Source: Isoptericola halalbus | GTDB lineage: Bacteria > Actinomycetota > Actinomycetes > Actinomycetales > Cellulomonadaceae | DNA length: 64,000 nt | Assembly (NCBI GenBank): GCA_009663185.1 | Contig: VJZX01000004.1 | Span: 1-64,000 of the forward strand | Direction of reading: 5' to 3' | Part shown: positions 1-8,624 of the stretch, piece after piece | How the letters are laid out: the number at the start of each line of letters is the position of its first letter | How positions within the stretch are numbered: the first letter of the stretch is position 1 | Translations under genes and position numbers: made by a program | The notes under the pieces: model-generated | The model's database searches: none | What the model was told of the DNA's origin: nothing | The model's input: only the letters and a program-made list of their open reading frames with translations

Positions 1-1670
1 CCGGCGGCGAGCACGCGGGCGACGGCGAGCGGGCCGCGCCGCACGGTGGCGGGCAGCGTCTCCGCCCGCGCGGGGTCGCCGAGCACCTCGACGAGCAGGG
101 CGTCGGACGAGCGGCCCCCGCCGCCCGAGAGCTCTTCGGCACGCAGCGCGCGCCGCAGCCGACGCAGGGCCACGGCGTCGAGCGCGCCGACCGGCGACGT
201 GAGCAGCAAGGCGGCCGTCTCTGCGTCGAGCGAGCTCGTCGCGGCACCGTCGCCGAGCTCGGCCCCGAGCAGCGCCTCGAGGCTGCCCCCGGGCGGCGGG
301 GCGCACACGCGCAGCGCGGCGAGCAGCGGGGCGACGGCAGGCTCGTCGCGCAGCGGCAGGTCCGAGCCGAGGAGCGCGACCGGCACCGAGGCGGCCCCGA
401 GGTCGCGCCGCAGCGAGGCGAGCCGGTCGCCGCTGCGCGCGACGACGGCCATGCGCTCCCACGGTGTGCCGTGCAGCAGGTGCTCGGCGCGCAGCTCGCG
501 GGCCACGTACGCCGCCTCCTGCGCGGGGCCCGCGAGGACCGCGACGTCGACGCGCGCGGCCGGGCCGTCGTCGTCGGGCCGCGGCGCGGGCCCGCGATGA
601 AGCGCACCGGAGATCGTCGCGATGCGCTGCGTGACCGCGGTGGTGACCGCACGGAGGGTGGCGTCCTGCCGCCACGCCGTGCCGAGGACGACCGTGTGCG
701 CGTCGAAGGCGCCGACCATGCCGCCGCGTGCGGGTGCGACGGCACGGCCCACGAGCGCCGGCGCGGCTCCGCGGAAGCCCTGGACCGCCGAGTCCGGGTC
801 GGCGAGCAGAGCGAGGCGAGCGCCGCCGTCGTGCAGGACGCGCAGCAGCCGTGCGGTGGCGACCGTGGCCTCCTGGTAGTCGTCGACGACGACGAGGTCC
901 CAGGCGGGCCGCGGCACGCCAGGCAGCTCGTGCGCCCAGGTAGCCAGGGCGTGCGCGGCCTCGTCGACGACGACCGCCGGGTCGTAGCGGGCGCCCGCGT
1001 CCGGTGTGCCGAGTCGCAGCGCGGTGACGTCGAGGTACTCCTCGTAGAGCTCGGCCGCGAGCACCCACTCGGGACGGTCGTGCCGACGGCCGAGGTCGGC
1101 CAGGTCGGCGGGGCCGAGCCCGCGCTCGGCCGCGCGCATGAGCAGGTCGCGCAGCTCCTGACGCAGGCCTCGAAGCGCGAGCGCCTCCTCGGGCAGGCCG
1201 GGCGGCCGCGCGAGCGGCGCGCCGTCGCCGGCGGCGTGGCCCGCGAGCAGCTCGGCGAGGACGAGGTCCTGCTCGGGCCCGGACACGAGCGTGGGTGGCG
1301 GGTCGCCGAGAGCGGCCGCTCGCGTGCGCAGGGCGGCGAACGCCGCCGACGCGGCGGTGCGCACCACAGGTGCGCCGACCGTGCGGCCCGCGCCGGCGGT
1401 CACCTGGTCCCGCAGGCGGGCCGCGGCGCGCCGCGATGCGGCGAGGACGAGCACGCGCGACGGGTCGGCGCCGTCCGCAAGAGCGCGCACGGCCACCTCG
1501 GTCGCGACCGTGGTCCGGCCGGTGCCGGGGGCGCCGACGACGAGCGTGGCCGGGCGAGTCAGTGCGGCCTCCACCGCCGCCTCCTGCGTCGCGTCGAGCT
1601 CCACTCGACCGCCGCCGTCGTACGACGACGGGGGCGGCACGAGCTCGAGCTGCACGGGTACGGGTGACAC
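1..1670 (-). CDS. adnA: AdnA-like ATP-dependent DNA helicase, N-terminal part (partial)
   Basis: Probable motor subunit of the actinobacterial AdnAB helicase-nuclease, which resects double-strand DNA breaks. About 556 residues are present; the gene runs off the left edge, so the RecB-type nuclease domain usual at the AdnA C-terminus is not seen. A UvrD/Rep-type Walker A, GAPGTGRTT (residues 46-54), carries Arg where the catalytic Lys normally sits. Walker B reads VVVDDYQEAT instead of a DExQ form and is followed by DPDSAVQGFRG. A weak motor is what is known for AdnA, where AdnB does most of the work. The order with DUF3107, a ferritin-like gene and a RhlE-type helicase resembles M. tuberculosis Rv3202c to Rv3211. 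GTG at 1668-1670 was chosen as start; GTG at 1692-1694 is an in-frame alternative. A generic UvrD-like helicase cannot be excluded. Confidence 0.75.
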   Translation of the reverse strand, partial: MSPVPVQLELVPPPSSYDGGGRVELDATQEAAVEAALTRPATLVVGAPGTGRTTVATEVAVRALADGADPSRVLVLAASRRAAARLRDQVTAGAGRTVGAPVVRTAASAAFAALRTRAAALGDPPPTLVSGPEQDLVLAELLAGHAAGDGAPLARPPGLPEEALALRGLRQELRDLLMRAAERGLGPADLADLGRRHDRPEWVLAAELYEEYLDVTALRLGTPDAGARYDPAVVVDEAAHALATWAHELPGVPRPAWDLVVVDDYQEATVATARLLRVLHDGGARLALLADPDSAVQGFRGAAPALVGRAVAPARGGMVGAFDAHTVVLGTAWRQDATLRAVTTAVTQRIATISGALHRGPAPRPDDDGPAARVDVAVLAGPAQEAAYVARELRAEHLLHGTPWERMAVVARSGDRLASLRRDLGAASVPVALLGSDLPLRDEPAVAPLLAALRVCAPPPGGSLEALLGAELGDGAATSSLDAETAALLLTSPVGALDAVALRRLRRALRAEELSGGGGRSSDALLVEVLGDPARAETLPATVRRGPLAVARVLAA

Positions 1671-1842
1671 GGGTGTGATTCGACCACAGGGCACCGACAC
1701 CGATCATTGCGACGTCGTCTGGACCCGGCAGGTTTCACCCTCGGCGGAAGCGAGCGGGAGCACGCGGCGTCCCGGCTACGATCGAGGGCGACTCGGAGGA
1801 CCCGTCGCACCGGCCCGCGGTGCAGCTCGCGAAGGAGAGAAC

Positions 1843-2067
1843 GTGGAGATCACGATCGGTGTGCAAAACCTGACGCGCGAGCTGGTCATCGAGACCGACC
1901 AGACCTCGGACGAGGTCACGACGGTGGTCAAGGAGGCGCTCGACGGCGGGAGCTCTATCGAGCTCACGGACTCGCGCGGGCGGCGCATCATCGTCCCGTC
2001 CTCGAGCGTCGGGTACGTCGAGATCGGCACGGAGGCGCAGCGGCGCGTGGGCTTCGGCTCGCTCTGA
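1843..2067 (+). CDS. DUF3107 family protein (TB9.4-like)
   Basis: A 74-residue protein, MEITIGVQNL... to ...RRVGFGSL, of the DUF3107 family found across actinobacteria (M. tuberculosis Rv3208A/TB9.4). Its biochemical role is unknown. The alternation of short strands and one helix (residues about 23-36, TSDEVTTVVKEAL) suggests a small alpha/beta fold. The GTG start is fixed by AAGGAG at 1832-1837, five bases upstream. A -10-like TACGAT lies at 1777-1782. It is divergent from the adnA-like gene and convergent with the ferritin-like gene, with a strong inverted repeat between. Confidence 0.85.
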   Translation: MEITIGVQNLTRELVIETDQTSDEVTTVVKEALDGGSSIELTDSRGRRIIVPSSSVGYVEIGTEAQRRVGFGSL

Positions 2068-2094
2068 GCGCCGCCGGCTGACCCCACCGCACGG

Positions 2095-2145
2095 TGGTTC
2101 TGATGGGTTGCGAAATGCGCCGCATTCCGCAACCGATCAGAACCA
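2095..2145. terminator. Inverted repeat between convergent genes
   Basis: Arms 2095-2119 and 2121-2145 are complementary over about 25 bases with a few mismatches (core GGTTGCG...CGCAACC, ends TGGTTCTGAT/ATCAGAACCA). It lies between the DUF3107 gene and the convergent ferritin-like gene, so it can end transcription from either side. There is no U-tract, as is common in high-GC actinobacteria. Confidence 0.6.
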
Positions 2146-2187
2146 TCGCGCGAGCGCGACAGAGCCGAGCCGCCCAGCGGCCGCGCC

Positions 2188-2901
2188 TCAGGCCGCGAGC
2201 CCGATCCGATCCATCCGACGCGTGTGCTCGGCCGTGAGCTGCGCGAGCAGCCACGGCGGCACGTCGCCGTTGGTCGTCTCGCCGTCGGCCGGGGCCGCCG
2301 CTCGGGCGAGCGCCGCCAGACGGGGCCGTGTCGCCAGCAGGGTCTGGGTCAGCTTCAGGGCCTCTCCCACGACACGCCGGCCCCAGAGCGCGAGCCGCGA
2401 TGCGAGCACGTCGTCGTGGCCGGCAGCCTCGGTCAGCAACCTCGTCGCGGCGTCGGCGCGCGTCGCGTCCGCGACGACGGCGAGCACGGCCGCGGCGTCG
2501 TCGTCGGACAGCCCGCGCGCGAGCGCGGTGCAGAGGTCGGCAGCGACGCCGTGCCCGACGGCGCCCTTGAGCAGGCCCTCCCACCAGCTGCCGGGCTCGG
2601 TGCGGGCGTCGAAGTCCGCGAGCGCCCCGTCGAACGGGGCCATCAGGTCGACCGAAGGCACGCCGTGGTCGCCCCCGATCGCCAGCAGCCGCCGCTGACG
2701 ACCCAACGCCTGCTCGGCAGCCTCGGCGAGCGTCTGGCGCGCCGGCAGCTCGGGCGCGTCGACCGAGCGGCTCGCGAGCAGCCCGAACGTCGCGAGCTCG
2801 GTGTAGGCCGCCAGGCCCAGCAGCTCGAGGAGTGCGGCGGCGCCGTCGTCGCCGTCGGGCGCGGTCTGGGACGCGCTGGGCGGGATGCTGGGGTCGATCA
2901 C
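2188..2901 (-). CDS. Ferritin-like fold protein (Rv3210c-like)
   Basis: A 237-residue, largely helical protein resembling the ferritin-like proteins found beside rhlE in actinobacteria (Rv3210c in M. tuberculosis), related to the MiaE-type diiron fold. Candidate metal-ligand helices are YTELATFGLLA near residue 37 and LTAEHTRRMDRIG at the C-terminus, where an E/H pair is visible. I cannot confirm a full diiron set. The GTG start at 2899-2901 (VIDPSIPP) fits the family better than longer in-frame starts. It is divergent from the DEAD-box helicase, and the shared synteny suggests a link to RNA or DNA maintenance, which is inference. Confidence 0.65.
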   Translation of the reverse strand: MIDPSIPPSASQTAPDGDDGAAALLELLGLAAYTELATFGLLASRSVDAPELPARQTLAEAAEQALGRQRRLLAIGGDHGVPSVDLMAPFDGALADFDARTEPGSWWEGLLKGAVGHGVAADLCTALARGLSDDDAAAVLAVVADATRADAATRLLTEAAGHDDVLASRLALWGRRVVGEALKLTQTLLATRPRLAALARAAAPADGETTNGDVPPWLLAQLTAEHTRRMDRIGLAA

Positions 2902-2971
2902 GGGCCAAGGATAGGTGCTCGCGTCGCGGCTCGGCCCGCGGACCCGGCGTCGCGACGCCTCGTCAAGTACC

Positions 2972-3147
2972 ATGGGCGGCGTACCTCGGTTGCCCGGTCG
3001 TCACGTGCTGACCTCCCCGCGCCGGCCCGCAGGTCTGCGGCGCCCTCGCGACGTTCCTCCACGATCGGCTGCCGACCACCTCGGCGCAGCGTGCGACCCG
3101 CGGCCAGGCCGCCCGGTCGCCCGCGCCGACGAGCAACGAAGGCACAA
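2972..3147 (+). promoter_or_regulatory. Leader region of the DEAD-box helicase gene with a possible leader ORF
   Basis: The helicase start is preceded by roughly 175 bases without a conserved gene. An ATG at 2972 opens an Arg/Pro-rich frame of 59 codons whose TGA (3149-3151) overlaps the helicase GTG (3148-3150) in a GTGA arrangement. It may be a leader peptide, a structured 5' UTR, or chance in high-GC DNA. Confidence 0.3.
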
Positions 3148-4767
3148 GTGACGACAACCGACACCGCCGCCGCGACGAACGCGGCGCAGCCCGACCTGAG
3201 CACCCCGAGTGCCATCCAGGCGCAGAACGTCAGCTTCGCCGACTTCGGGGTCCGCCCCGAGATCGTCGAGGCCCTCGCCGAAGCCGGCATCACCCACCCC
3301 TTCCCGATCCAGGCGATGACGCTTCCCGTGGCCCTGCAGGGCCACGACATCATCGGGCAGGCCAAGACCGGTACCGGCAAGACCCTCGGCTTCGGCGTCC
3401 CGCTGCTGCACCGCGTCGTCGCGCCCGGCGAGCCCGGCCACGACGAGCTGCCGGCCCCGGGCAAGCCGCAGGCCATCGTCGTCGCACCGACGCGCGAGCT
3501 CGCCGTCCAGGTCGCGAACGACCTCGCGACCGCGTCGAAGAAGCGCTCGGTGCGCATCGTGCAGATCTACGGCGGCCGCGCGTACGAGCCGCAGATCGAG
3601 TCGCTCAAGGCCGGCTGCGAGGTCGTCGTCGGCACCCCGGGGCGCATGGTCGACCTGCTCAACCAGGGCCACCTCAACCTCACGCGCGCGTCGACGGTCG
3701 TGCTCGACGAGGCCGACGAGATGCTCGACCTCGGCTTCCTGCCCGACGTCGAGAAGATCTTGTCGCGCACCCCGGCGGTCCGGCACACGATGCTCTTCAG
3801 CGCCACGATGCCCGGCCCCGTCGTGTCGATGGCCCGCCGCTACATGTCGCAGCCGACGCACATCCGCGCCGCCGACCCCGACGACGCCGGCGCGACCGTC
3901 AAGGACACCCGTCAGGTCGTGTACCGAGCGCACGCGCTCGACAAGGTCGAGGTGCTCGCCCGCCTGCTGCAGGCCGACAGCCGCGGTCGCACCATCGTCT
4001 TCGCGCGCACCAAGCGCACGGCCGCCAAGGTGTCCGACGACCTGCGCGACCGCGGCTTCGCCGCGGGTGCGATCCACGGCGACCTGGGCCAGGGCGCGCG
4101 CGAGCAGGCGCTGCGTGCGTTCCGCCACGGCCACATCGACGTCCTCGTCGCGACCGACGTCGCGGCGCGTGGCATCGACGTCGAGGACGTCACGCACGTC
4201 GTGAACTACCAGTGCCCCGAGGACGAGCGCACCTACCTGCACCGCATCGGGCGCACGGGCCGCGCGGGAAACAAGGGCACCGCGGTGACGTTCGTCGACT
4301 GGGACGACGTGCCGCGCTGGCAGCTCATCGACCGGACGCTCGACCTCGGGTTCCCCGAGCCGGTCGAGACGTACTCGAGCTCCCCGCACCTGTACAGCGA
4401 CCTCGGCATCCCCGAGGGCACCAAGGGCCGTCTGCCCCAGGAGAAGCGAAAGCTCGGCGGCCTGGACGCCGAGGAGCTCGAGGACCTGGGTGAGACGGGC
4501 AAGCGCTCGGGCAAGACCGGCGGCCCGCGCGGCGGCGCGCAGGGTGAGCGGCGCGACGGCGGTCGCTCCCGCTCGCGCGGTGGTCGCGGTGGCTCGGGTC
4601 AGGGGCGGGAGACCGGCCGAGGCGCCGACGGCACGTCGGGGCCGGCCGCAGAAACCCCGGCGACCGAGGGAAAGCCGACCGAGGGCTCGCGTGCCGGCGA
4701 CACCGAGCGCCGACCTCGCCGTCGTCGTCGCACGCGTGCCGGTCAGGGCGCGGGCGAGCAGGCCTGA
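3148..4767 (+). CDS. rhlE: DEAD-box ATP-dependent RNA helicase, RhlE type
   Basis: A 539-residue RNA helicase for RNA remodelling (ribosome assembly, mRNA decay, cold growth). Motifs run in order: Q motif GITHPFPIQ (about 48-56), Walker A AKTGTGKT (about 72-79), PTRELA, TPGR, VLDEADEM, SAT, then the second RecA domain with VATDVAARGID and HRIGRTGRAG. A tail of about 100 residues rich in Arg and Gly (GGRGGSGQGRE...RRPRRRRRT) is typical of actinobacterial members and probably binds RNA. The GTG at 3148 has GAAGG five bases upstream. A 19-bp hairpin follows the stop. DeaD/CsdA is a less likely name because the architecture is short, with no DbpA-type domain. Confidence 0.93.
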   Translation: MTTTDTAAATNAAQPDLSTPSAIQAQNVSFADFGVRPEIVEALAEAGITHPFPIQAMTLPVALQGHDIIGQAKTGTGKTLGFGVPLLHRVVAPGEPGHDELPAPGKPQAIVVAPTRELAVQVANDLATASKKRSVRIVQIYGGRAYEPQIESLKAGCEVVVGTPGRMVDLLNQGHLNLTRASTVVLDEADEMLDLGFLPDVEKILSRTPAVRHTMLFSATMPGPVVSMARRYMSQPTHIRAADPDDAGATVKDTRQVVYRAHALDKVEVLARLLQADSRGRTIVFARTKRTAAKVSDDLRDRGFAAGAIHGDLGQGAREQALRAFRHGHIDVLVATDVAARGIDVEDVTHVVNYQCPEDERTYLHRIGRTGRAGNKGTAVTFVDWDDVPRWQLIDRTLDLGFPEPVETYSSSPHLYSDLGIPEGTKGRLPQEKRKLGGLDAEELEDLGETGKRSGKTGGPRGGAQGERRDGGRSRSRGGRGGSGQGRETGRGADGTSGPAAETPATEGKPTEGSRAGDTERRPRRRRRTRAGQGAGEQA

Positions 4768-4800
4768 CCTCGCGCTCCCCTTCTCGACCTGTTCGGCAGT

Positions 4801-4842
4801 CCGGGACCGGATCGGCAGTGCAGACTGCCGATCCGGTCCCGG
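4801..4842 (+). terminator. Perfect 19-bp hairpin after the DEAD-box gene
   Basis: Arms 4801-4819 and 4824-4842 are perfectly complementary, with loop GCAG at 4820-4823. The motif CGGCAGT/CTGCCGA is partly repeated just outside the hairpin (4794-4800 and 4843-4850). It lies 33 bases after the helicase stop and about 57 before the next start, so termination is the simplest role. Confidence 0.7.
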
Positions 4843-4898
4843 GCTGCCGATCTGGCTCACGCACGGGCGATGTCGGCTGCCCGCCGTACGCTGCCCGC

Positions 4899-5198
4899 AT
4901 GCGCCTGACCTTCACCGCACCGCTGTGGCAGTGGGACGCGCGGTCGGACGACTCCTGGTGGTTCGTGACCGTGCCCCCCGACGAGTCGGACCAGCTCGCA
5001 GAGCTGCCCCTGCCGCCGCGCGGCTTCGGGTCGATCAGGGTCCGAGTGACCGTGGGCGCCACGACATGGTCGACGTCCGTATTCCCGTCGAACCAGCAGA
5101 AGGGCTACGTGCTACCGGTCAAGCGCGCCGTGCGGCAGGCCGAGGGAATCGGCCCGGGCGACGACGTCGTCGTCACGCTCGAGCCCGTGGGGCTCTGA
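4899..5198 (+). CDS. DUF1905 domain protein
   Basis: A 99-residue protein starting MRLTFTAPLWQWD, with VTVGATTWSTSVFPSNQQ and KGYVLPVKRAVR. This is the beta-rich DUF1905 pattern (PF08922), often found alone or fused to a YdeI-like domain. Function is unknown; no catalytic residue can be named. It stands alone between the DEAD-box gene and the convergent PHP gene, 14 bases from the latter. Confidence 0.8.
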   Translation: MRLTFTAPLWQWDARSDDSWWFVTVPPDESDQLAELPLPPRGFGSIRVRVTVGATTWSTSVFPSNQQKGYVLPVKRAVRQAEGIGPGDDVVVTLEPVGL

Positions 5199-5212
5199 GT
5201 AGCCGAACCGGC

Positions 5213-6067
5213 TCACGGCCGGATCACCGGCAGCGCGCCTTCCCCCTCGATCGCCTCCAGCACATCTGGCGAGGTCGCGTTCTCACCCAGCCGGTTGGTC
5301 TTGCCCGCGCCGTGGTAGTCGCTCGAGCCCGTGACGAGCAGGCCGAGCGCGGCGGCCAGGTCGCGCAGGTGCGCGCGGGTGTCGGCGTCGTGGTCGCGGT
5401 GATCGACCTCGAGCCCGGCAAGACCGACGTCGGCAAGCTCGGCGATCGTCTCGTCGGTCACGACGCGCCCCCGCGCGCCCGCGCCCGGGTGCGCCATGAC
5501 CGGGACACCGCCCGCCGCGCGGACCGCACGGATCGCCAGCGCGGCGTCGGGCGCGTAGTGCGGCACGTAGTAGGGCGCGCTGGCGTGCAGCATCGTGGCG
5601 AACGCCTCGTCCCGCGTGGCGACGACGCCGAGCGCGACGAGGGTGTCCGCGAGGTGCGGCCGGCCGACCGTCGCGCCGTCGCCCGTGTGCGCGACGACGG
5701 CCTCCCACGTGATCGGGTAGTCCCGCGCAAGCAGGTCGGTCATCGCGCGGGCACGCGTGCGCCGTGACGTGCGCGTGCGCTCGAGCTCGTCCGCCAGCGC
5801 CGGGTTCGTCGGGTCGTGCAGGTAGGACAGCAGGTGGACGCTGATGTGCGAGCCGTCCGGCATCGGCACGCGGGTCGAGACCTCCGTACCGCGCACGAGC
5901 GCGACGCCGTACCGCTCGACGGCGTCGGCGGCCGCGTCCCACCCGGCGGTCGTGTCGTGGTCGGTCAGCGCGACGACGGTGAGATCGGCGGCAGCCGCCG
6001 CCTCCAGCACCTGGCGTGGCTCGTCGGTCCCGTCGGAGGCGGACGAGTGGGTGTGGAGGTCGATCAC
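5213..6067 (-). CDS. PHP-domain metal-dependent phosphoesterase (YciV/TrpH-like)
   Basis: A 284-residue PHP hydrolase, probably a 3',5'-nucleotide bisphosphatase or 5'-3' RNase of the YciV/RNase AM type. All PHP motifs are visible: HTHSSASDGT (4-13), LTDHDT, GTEVST, the insert motif VGRPHLA, VMAHPGA, and the closing GSSDYHG. These supply the His/Asp/Glu ligands of the trinuclear metal site. The GTG start (VIDLHTHS, 6065-6067) puts motif I at residue 4, as in the family; an extension of 18 residues exists but is unsupported. It is divergent from the hydrolase gene at 6172. Confidence 0.87.
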   Translation of the reverse strand: MIDLHTHSSASDGTDEPRQVLEAAAAADLTVVALTDHDTTAGWDAAADAVERYGVALVRGTEVSTRVPMPDGSHISVHLLSYLHDPTNPALADELERTRTSRRTRARAMTDLLARDYPITWEAVVAHTGDGATVGRPHLADTLVALGVVATRDEAFATMLHASAPYYVPHYAPDAALAIRAVRAAGGVPVMAHPGAGARGRVVTDETIAELADVGLAGLEVDHRDHDADTRAHLRDLAAALGLLVTGSSDYHGAGKTNRLGENATSPDVLEAIEGEGALPVIRP

Positions 6068-6171
6068 GCGCCCAAGGATAGGGGCGCCCACGGCTCCCCC
6101 AGGCCCGCACGAGGTCTCCACAGGCTCCCCCGGGCACCCCCGCGCGAGCCGCTGGGCCCCGCGAGACCATC

Positions 6172-7005
6172 ATGGCAATGGAACCTCACCCCGCCCCGGC
6201 CGTCGTGTTCGTGCACGGCATGCGTACCTCCTCGGCCATCTGGTCGCGCCAGCTCGAGCACGTGCGCGACGCCGGACACCCCGCCGTCGCCGTGGACCTC
6301 CCGGCACACGGGGCGAGGCACCGGGAGCGCTTCTCGCTCCCGCGCGCGTTCGAGGTGATCGACGAGGCCGCCGCGTCGTTCGGCGGGCGGCCCGTGGCCC
6401 TGGTAGGGCTGTCCCTCGGCGGGTACACCAGCCTCGGGTGGGCGGCGCGGCACGCCGCGGACGACGCCGGCGCGCCGCTCGCAGGGGTCGTCGCGGCGGG
6501 GTGCTCCTCCGATCCGCGCGGCAAGCCCGTGGCGCTCTTCCGCGACGCCGCGCGGGTCGCTGTCGCCGGCACGACGGCGCTCGGGCGGCACGCACGCCGC
6601 GCCGCGACGCAGTGGCGGACGACGGTGACGGGCCGCTCGGTGCCGGGCGGCGCCGACCCGAGGGCTCTGGTCGGTCCCCCCTCGTCGTCGGTCTACCAGC
6701 CTGGCTGGGACGTGGTGACCGACGCCCTGACCTACTTGGCGGGGCGGTCCTCGCTCGCCGACCTGCGGGCGACGCGCGCGCCCGTGTGGCTCGTCAACGG
6801 TGCCCGGGACCGGATGCGCCTCGAGGAGACGCGTCACCTGCGCGCCGCCGAGCGAGGTGCGCTCGTCGTCGTGCCGGGCGCGGGGCACGACGTCAACACC
6901 GACGCACCCGACGCCTTCAACCGCGTGCTGACACGAGCTCTGCGCGACTTCGCCCGGACGCCGAACGCACGCCGCGCCCGGGTGGCGGCTCTGTCCGCGA
7001 CGTAG
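6172..7005 (+). CDS. Alpha/beta hydrolase
   Basis: A 277-residue alpha/beta-hydrolase fold protein with no signal peptide. The oxyanion region is FVHGMRTSS (about 14-22), the nucleophile elbow GLSLGGYTS has the catalytic Ser, VWLVNGARDRM carries the acid Asp on its strand, and GAGHDVN carries the catalytic His near the C-terminus. The substrate is unknown; the fold fits esterases, lactonases or thioesterases. ATG 6178 is a second possible start. It is followed 58 bases later by pepP on the same strand. Confidence 0.85.
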   Translation: MAMEPHPAPAVVFVHGMRTSSAIWSRQLEHVRDAGHPAVAVDLPAHGARHRERFSLPRAFEVIDEAAASFGGRPVALVGLSLGGYTSLGWAARHAADDAGAPLAGVVAAGCSSDPRGKPVALFRDAARVAVAGTTALGRHARRAATQWRTTVTGRSVPGGADPRALVGPPSSSVYQPGWDVVTDALTYLAGRSSLADLRATRAPVWLVNGARDRMRLEETRHLRAAERGALVVVPGAGHDVNTDAPDAFNRVLTRALRDFARTPNARRARVAALSAT

Positions 7006-7063
7006 CACGTCTCCCGCCGGGGTAGCAGGCTCGGCAGGTCAACGCGGGTGCAAGACTGGGCGC

Positions 7064-8617
7064 ATGACCGACGCAACCGGAGCCGACGAGTCCGCCCCGA
7101 CCCAGCCTGCGGCCGACCGCGCGAGCAACCGCTCGCAGCGTCCCCGGTCCGAGGCGTTCAAGGCCTTCGTGATGTCGGGCTGGGCGCTGCGGCCCGACCT
7201 CGGCATCGAGCCCTCGCGCGCCGTCCCGTTCACGGCCGAGCGGCGCGCCCGCCTGTCCGAGCGCTTCCCGGGCACCCGCCTGGTCGTCCCGGCCGGCCCG
7301 CTCAAGACACGCTCCAACGACACGGACTACCGCTTCCGTCCGCACTCGGCGTTCGCCCACCTCACGGGTCTGGGCACCGACCACGAGCCCGACGCCGTGC
7401 TCGTGCTGCACCCGGTGCCCGACGGCGAGGGCGACCCCGCCGCCGACGGCACGCCGTCGCACCACCACGCCGTGCTCTACGTACGCCCGCTCGCGCCGCG
7501 CGACAACGAGGAGTTCTACGCCGACGCGCGGTACGGGGAGTTCTGGGTCGGCGCGCGGCCCACGCTCGAGGACGTCACGACGCTCACCGGCATCGAGGCC
7601 CGCCACGTCACCGAGCTGCGCGACGCGATCGCCAAGGACGTCGGCACCGACGGCGTGCGCATCCTCGTGGTGACCGGCGCCGACGAGACCATCGACACCC
7701 TGGTCGAGGCGATCCGCGCCGAGGCCGGCGTCGAGGGCACCGAGGAGGCGTCGGACGACGCGCTCGTCGAGGCGACGTCGGAGCTGCGGCTCGTCAAGGA
7801 CGCACTGGAGATCGAGCAGCTGCGCGAGGCGGTCGCGCGCACGATCGAGGGCTTCGAGGAGGTCGTGCGTGCGCTGCCTCGCGCCGTCGCGCACCGCCGC
7901 GGCGAGCGCGTCATCGAGACGACGTTCGACGCGCACGCGCGCCTCGAGGGCAACGCGGTCGGCTACGAGACGATCGCTGCCGCGGGCGAGCACGCCACCA
8001 CGCTGCACTGGATCACCAACGACGGCGAGGTCCGCCGAGGCGAGCTCGTCCTGCTCGACGCCGGCGTCGAGGTCAACTCCCTCTACACCGCGGACGTGAC
8101 CCGCACGCTGCCCGTCGACGGCGAGTTCACCGAGGTCCAGCGCAAGATCTACACCGCGGTGCTCGACGCCGCGGACGCGGCGTTCGAGATCGCCAGGCCG
8201 GGGACGAGGTTCCGCGACATCCACGCCGCGGCGATGAAGGTGATCGCCGCGCGGCTCGAGGAGTGGGGTCTGCTCCCGGTCTCGGCCGCCGAGGCGCTCT
8301 CGCCCGAGGGTCAACAGCACCGCCGCTGGATGGTGCACGGCACGAGCCACCACCTCGGTCTCGACGTGCACGACTGCGCCCAGGCGCGCCGCGAGCTCTA
8401 CCTCGACGGCGTGCTCGAGCCGGGCATGGTCTTCACCATCGAGCCGGGCCTGTACTTCAAGGCCGACGACCTCACGGTGCCCGAGGAGTTCCGCGGCATC
8501 GGCGTGCGCATCGAGGACGACGTCCTTGTCACACAGGACGGGAACGAGAACCTGTCTGCTGCGCTCCCCCGCCGCCCCGAGTACGTCGAGGCCTGGATGG
8601 CGCGGCTGCGCGGCTGA
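7064..8617 (+). CDS. pepP: Xaa-Pro aminopeptidase (aminopeptidase P)
   Basis: A 517-residue dimetal aminopeptidase that removes an N-terminal residue before proline. The N-terminal half holds the AMP_N domain (SNDTDYRFRPHSAFAHLTG). The C-terminal pita-bread domain shows the five metal ligands: Asp in LLDAGVEV and TADVTRTL, His in MVHGTSHHLGLDVHD, and Glu in FTIEPGLYF and VRIEDDVLV. About 60 acidic or Ala-rich residues precede the conserved core, an extension usual in actinobacterial members. The stop is seven bases from the convergent recD stop. Confidence 0.94.
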   Translation: MTDATGADESAPTQPAADRASNRSQRPRSEAFKAFVMSGWALRPDLGIEPSRAVPFTAERRARLSERFPGTRLVVPAGPLKTRSNDTDYRFRPHSAFAHLTGLGTDHEPDAVLVLHPVPDGEGDPAADGTPSHHHAVLYVRPLAPRDNEEFYADARYGEFWVGARPTLEDVTTLTGIEARHVTELRDAIAKDVGTDGVRILVVTGADETIDTLVEAIRAEAGVEGTEEASDDALVEATSELRLVKDALEIEQLREAVARTIEGFEEVVRALPRAVAHRRGERVIETTFDAHARLEGNAVGYETIAAAGEHATTLHWITNDGEVRRGELVLLDAGVEVNSLYTADVTRTLPVDGEFTEVQRKIYTAVLDAADAAFEIARPGTRFRDIHAAAMKVIAARLEEWGLLPVSAAEALSPEGQQHRRWMVHGTSHHLGLDVHDCAQARRELYLDGVLEPGMVFTIEPGLYFKADDLTVPEEFRGIGVRIEDDVLVTQDGNENLSAALPRRPEYVEAWMARLRG

Positions 8618-8624
8618 GCCGCGC

